Below are positions 3,742 through 6,349 of a stretch of 6,349 nt of DNA, one piece after another. Under the pieces are notes generated by a model. The model was given only the letters and a program-made list of their open reading frames with translations. It was not told where the DNA came from and made no database searches. A program made the position numbers and the translations under genes. The DNA is from Pirellulales bacterium. Lineage in GTDB: Bacteria > Planctomycetota > Planctomycetia > Pirellulales > Thermoguttaceae. Positions within the stretch are counted from its first letter, which is position 1. Each line of letters begins with the position of its first letter. The stretch lies in contig JAUWWA010000118.1 in NCBI GenBank assembly GCA_030617125.1, forward strand, positions 1-6,349. The letters are read 5' to 3'.

Positions 3742-6093
3742 CTACTGCTGCAACGAATACAGCAGCACGTTCAGGGCGATCCGCGCGGCGTCTTCTCGGG
3801 TGTAGCCGCGGCATTCGAGCGAGTCGTGCTTCTCCAGGGCGCAACTGATGTCGTAGGGCGAGAAGATCACGCCCCAGCGGTCGCCCAGGCGGATGCCCTC
3901 CAACTGCGGCGCCACGCGGCGCACGGTGGCCTTCAGCGGGCCGCCGCCGCGCGGCCGCGGATCGCGTCGCTCGACCGTCTTGAGATCGTAGCCGCCGTAC
4001 GTGGGCGTCAGCAGCGGGTCGTCGGCCGCGATCGGCTGAATCTCTTGCCGTGGAAAGGTCAGCGCCATCTCCCGGCGAAACGACGCGGTGAACGCGCTGC
4101 TGGCGCAGATCGAATCGGCCATGAGCATCCCGCCTCGCTCGACGTACGTCTTCAACTGCCGCCGTTCGCTGTCGGTCAGCCGGAAGGCGTTGCGGCCGTG
4201 CATGAAGACCAGGTGGTAGTCGAACAGCGCCTCGTCGGTCAGCGCGAGCAGTTCCACCTTGGGCCGGGTGCGGACTTTCAGTTCGCGGCCGGCCGTATCG
4301 AGCAGGTTGATCAGTGCCCGGGGCGCGGCGTTGCACCCGCCGCCGTGCCGCAGCTTGGCGATGTACAGCTTGCCGCGCTCGAACGGGTCGCTGAGTTGTC
4401 GGTCGGCCCGGGTTCGGAAGCTCTGCTCCTTACCCTTGAGTTCCCGGTTGGTGGCGTAAGCCAAGATGTTTGTGCCCAGGGCCAAGGCGGCGTCGATCTG
4501 GCGCTGGACGACCGGAGTGTACTTCCGCTCGCGGCCGCCGCGAGCCAGTTCCCAAAGGCACGAGAGCGACGGGCGGGGATCGCCCGGCGGATTCCGCGGC
4601 GCATAGACCACGCTGGTGCGGCAGCCGAACTCGATCCCCCACAGCGGTCGGAGTTGATCGGCGGGGATCTTCTCTTCGGCGCGCCAGATGGGGTGTTCCG
4701 GCTCGAGCAGTTGCAGCCGGTACTCGGGCTCGGGGAATATCAGCCGCACGAGTTCCCGAAAGCCTTCGTCGAAGCCCGTGCCGCCGCAATAGCCTTCGGC
4801 GAAGAGGAACCCGCCGCGGTCGAGGTAGTCGCGGAGCTTTCGGGCGAGGTCGCGCCGGCCGCCGGCGGTTCTCGGCAGCGGGCTGCGGTTGCCGCAGAAG
4901 TACAGCACGGGCGATTGAAGCAGGTCGTCGACCTCGGCCATCCTCAGGTTGGTCACCTGCCAGGTGAGGTCCAGTTCCCAGCGGGATTCGACGTATCGGG
5001 CGAGGTTGTCGACGTCGCTGCGATGTTGGTTCCAGTCGTCGGCCGCACCGCGTTGCAGCTTGGCCATCAGTACGGGACGGCGTCCCTTCGAGAGGAACAG
5101 CAGGGCCAGGCTGGTGCCGATCACCGGATTGTTTTCGGCATGGCCGGCGCCCTTGAAGAAACCCGAGAGGTTGTCCTGCTTGCTGACCAGGTACTCGGAG
5201 CCTATGCGGTACCAGTCGTGCTTGCCGATGAATCGCCGGGCGGTGAGCCGTCCGACGCGTTCGACGCCGTAGAGGTAGTAGAGCAACCAGCCTTGGCCGG
5301 GGCCGCCGGGGTTTCTGGTCACCGAGAAGTTGCGTCCGAGCCATTGCAATGCCCGATCGAGGCGGTCGTCTTTCACGGCGCCCCGTCGGCAGCATTGGAT
5401 GCGGTTGCCGACGGTCTCCGCGTCGCTTTCGCGGACCTTGTCGGCGGTGATGATCAACGAGGCGATTCCGGCGCAGGTCATGCTTCCGGTGCCACCGACT
5501 CCCTTGTAGTATCCCCAGGAGCCGTCGACGTTTTGGCAATCCTGCCAGTACCGCTTGGCGCCCCGCCAAGTCTGGCTGCTGACTTCAACGCCTGCGCGCT
5601 GGTCCTCGTGCAACGCGAGCAGGGCGAACTGGGCATTCGAGTTGTCGCCGCTGCTGCGGGTGTGGCCATACGACCACGCGCCCTTCCTCGGCCCCTGCTG
5701 CACCTGCGTGCTTTCGAACCACTTGACGTTTCGGGCGATGAGTCCCTTGTCGGTGGAATAGCCGGCCTTGCAGAAGACCATGGTTTGCAGCGCGGCGGAG
5801 TAGGTGGCCTTCGGCCGGAGCTTGCGGAGATAGGCCAGCGCGCGTTGGATGTGCGGGTCGTCGGGCTCGACGCCGGCATTGAGCAACGCGAGGGTGCACA
5901 GCCCGGTAACACCCCCTGGCTGGTTGACCCACTCGCGCCAGGAGCCGTCGTTGCGCTGCTGCTGTTTGAGATAGCCGACGGCGCGGTCGATGGCCTCGCG
6001 GACCTGCTGAGCCGAGACATCCGCCCGCGCAATCGACCCAAACACCCCAATCAGGACCCCGGCCAGCAGGGCGATGACGATCGGGCGTTTCAT
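3742..6093 (-). CDS. Secreted squalene-cyclase-repeat / double DUF4159 protein (783 aa)
   Basis: Function unknown; likely exported. MKRPIVIALLAGVLIGVFGSIARA is a typical signal peptide, with cleavage expected after Ala24. Residues about 28-345 look like a prenyltransferase/squalene-oxidase alpha/alpha toroid: AVGYLKQQQRNDGSW (38-52), GDNSNAQFALLAL (149-161), YWQDCQNVDGSWGYY (182-196), ALQWLGRNF (248-256) and a last repeat around TSLALLFLSKGRRP (327-340). The catalytic DxDD motif of true cyclases is not seen, so a binding scaffold is more likely than a cyclase. From about 394 come two DUF4159-like modules. The first has PVLYFCGN, LRDYLDRGGFLFAEG (420-434) and FREL..FPEPE. The second starts with KLYIAKLRHGGG (575-586) and contains LVFMHGRN, LKTYVERGGMLMADS (647-661) and WGVIFSPYDISCALE. 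DUF4159 proteins are common in planctomycetes. The ATG at 6093 follows GGGGAGAG (6101-6108) at suitable distance. The next gene downstream is the methyltransferase, too far off to imply a joint operon. Confidence 0.88.
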   Translation of the reverse strand: MKRPIVIALLAGVLIGVFGSIARADVSAQQVREAIDRAVGYLKQQQRNDGSWREWVNQPGGVTGLCTLALLNAGVEPDDPHIQRALAYLRKLRPKATYSAALQTMVFCKAGYSTDKGLIARNVKWFESTQVQQGPRKGAWSYGHTRSSGDNSNAQFALLALHEDQRAGVEVSSQTWRGAKRYWQDCQNVDGSWGYYKGVGGTGSMTCAGIASLIITADKVRESDAETVGNRIQCCRRGAVKDDRLDRALQWLGRNFSVTRNPGGPGQGWLLYYLYGVERVGRLTARRFIGKHDWYRIGSEYLVSKQDNLSGFFKGAGHAENNPVIGTSLALLFLSKGRRPVLMAKLQRGAADDWNQHRSDVDNLARYVESRWELDLTWQVTNLRMAEVDDLLQSPVLYFCGNRSPLPRTAGGRRDLARKLRDYLDRGGFLFAEGYCGGTGFDEGFRELVRLIFPEPEYRLQLLEPEHPIWRAEEKIPADQLRPLWGIEFGCRTSVVYAPRNPPGDPRPSLSCLWELARGGRERKYTPVVQRQIDAALALGTNILAYATNRELKGKEQSFRTRADRQLSDPFERGKLYIAKLRHGGGCNAAPRALINLLDTAGRELKVRTRPKVELLALTDEALFDYHLVFMHGRNAFRLTDSERRQLKTYVERGGMLMADSICASSAFTASFRREMALTFPRQEIQPIAADDPLLTPTYGGYDLKTVERRDPRPRGGGPLKATVRRVAPQLEGIRLGDRWGVIFSPYDISCALEKHDSLECRGYTREDAARIALNVLLYSLQQ

Positions 6094-6139
6094 GGCTTAT
6101 CTCTCCCCGTCCGACGGCGACGGCAACGACACCATAAGT

Positions 6140-6168
6140 ATCTTAGAATTCAGAAGTTAAGTCGGCAA
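6140..6168 (-). promoter_or_regulatory. Candidate sigma-70-type promoter of the DUF4159 gene
   Basis: On the minus strand TTGCCG (6163-6168) and TAAGAT (6140-6145) are separated by exactly 17 bp; each matches its consensus at 4 of 6 positions. The start would fall near 6133, leaving a 40-nt leader that contains the GGGGAGAG ribosome binding site. The spacer is AT-rich compared with the surroundings, which supports it modestly. Confidence 0.42.
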
Positions 6169-6224
6169 CAGCGGCGGCCCCCGCTGGGTGTTCCTGCTAC
6201 GGGGCGGTAGAATAATAAAATGTG

Positions 6225-6277
6225 CACGATATGGACGTTTAGCGGGCGCAGCGGTCACGATATGGCCGTTTTGCGGG
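6225..6277 (+). repeat. Two-copy tandem repeat, 31-bp period
   Basis: A 22-nt unit beginning CACGATATGG occurs at 6225-6246 and again at 6256-6277 with 20 of 22 positions identical; the differences are A/C at unit position 11 and A/T at position 17. The first copy ends in GTTTAGCGGG (6237-6246), identical to the outer 10 nt of the 25-bp palindrome arm at 3546, followed by CGCAGCGG, which resembles the rest of that arm. It may be a degenerate relative of that element. Confidence 0.55.
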
Positions 6278-6349
6278 GGGGCCCCGCCCCCCCGGGGCGC
6301 GGCAAAGCGGAATGGCGCCGGCCCCGCGCCGCGGGCGGGGCCCCCCCCC
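6278..6349. other. Almost pure G/C sequence at the window edge
   Basis: The last ~72 bases contain only six A or T and consist of runs of G and C that are partly self-complementary, ending in nine Cs. No coding frame or known element is recognisable. It may be a sequencing or assembly artefact at a contig end; a genuine GC-rich palindromic repeat is the alternative. Confidence 0.45.

Noticed and set aside
3706..6210. An 834-codon open frame on the plus strand opposite the DUF4159 gene
   Set aside because: It is the antisense shadow of a GC-rich gene. Its product has no recognisable motif, whereas the minus strand has a signal peptide, ribosome binding site and domain motifs.

Overview
The window looks like a piece of a GC-rich planctomycete chromosome, probably Pirellulales-like. 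That placement is inferred from the kinds of protein present: a secreted protein joining squalene-cyclase-type repeats to DUF4159 modules, an ECF sigma factor translationally coupled to a small anti-sigma-like protein, and a solitary beta-class DNA methyltransferase. No rRNA or other phylogenetic marker is present. All five recognisable genes lie on the minus strand, so in transcription order the window reads from right to left. I see no tRNA, rRNA, CRISPR array, transposase or phage gene.

Right end (about 3742-6349): a 783-residue exported protein with an N-terminal signal peptide, an alpha/alpha-toroid repeat region and two tandem DUF4159-like modules. It has a good ribosome binding site and a plausible sigma-70-type promoter. 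The last ~125 bases of the window hold a short tandem repeat and then almost pure G/C sequence that may be a contig-end artefact.

Middle (about 2476-3741): an orphan N6-adenine-type DNA methyltransferase bracketed by two unrelated long palindromic elements. One, on the upstream side, has perfect 25-bp arms; the other, starting 4 nt after the stop codon, has imperfect 20-bp arms. No restriction endonuclease is visible.

Left-middle (about 1134-2475): an ECF sigma factor gene overlapping by 8 nt the start of a 72-residue anti-sigma-like protein that appears short for its family. Upstream of the sigma gene is a non-coding region of nearly 480 bp. It holds a near-consensus sigma-54 (-24/-12) promoter match, three short complementary segments that could form mutually exclusive hairpins in the leader RNA, and a perfect 6-bp-arm palindrome.

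Left end (1-979): the N-terminal 279 codons of ribBA (riboflavin biosynthesis), running off the window, with its own clear sigma-70-type promoter.

The genes do not form one pathway. They read as four independent transcription units. The most unusual material is non-coding: the sigma-factor leader and the two palindromes around the methyltransferase.
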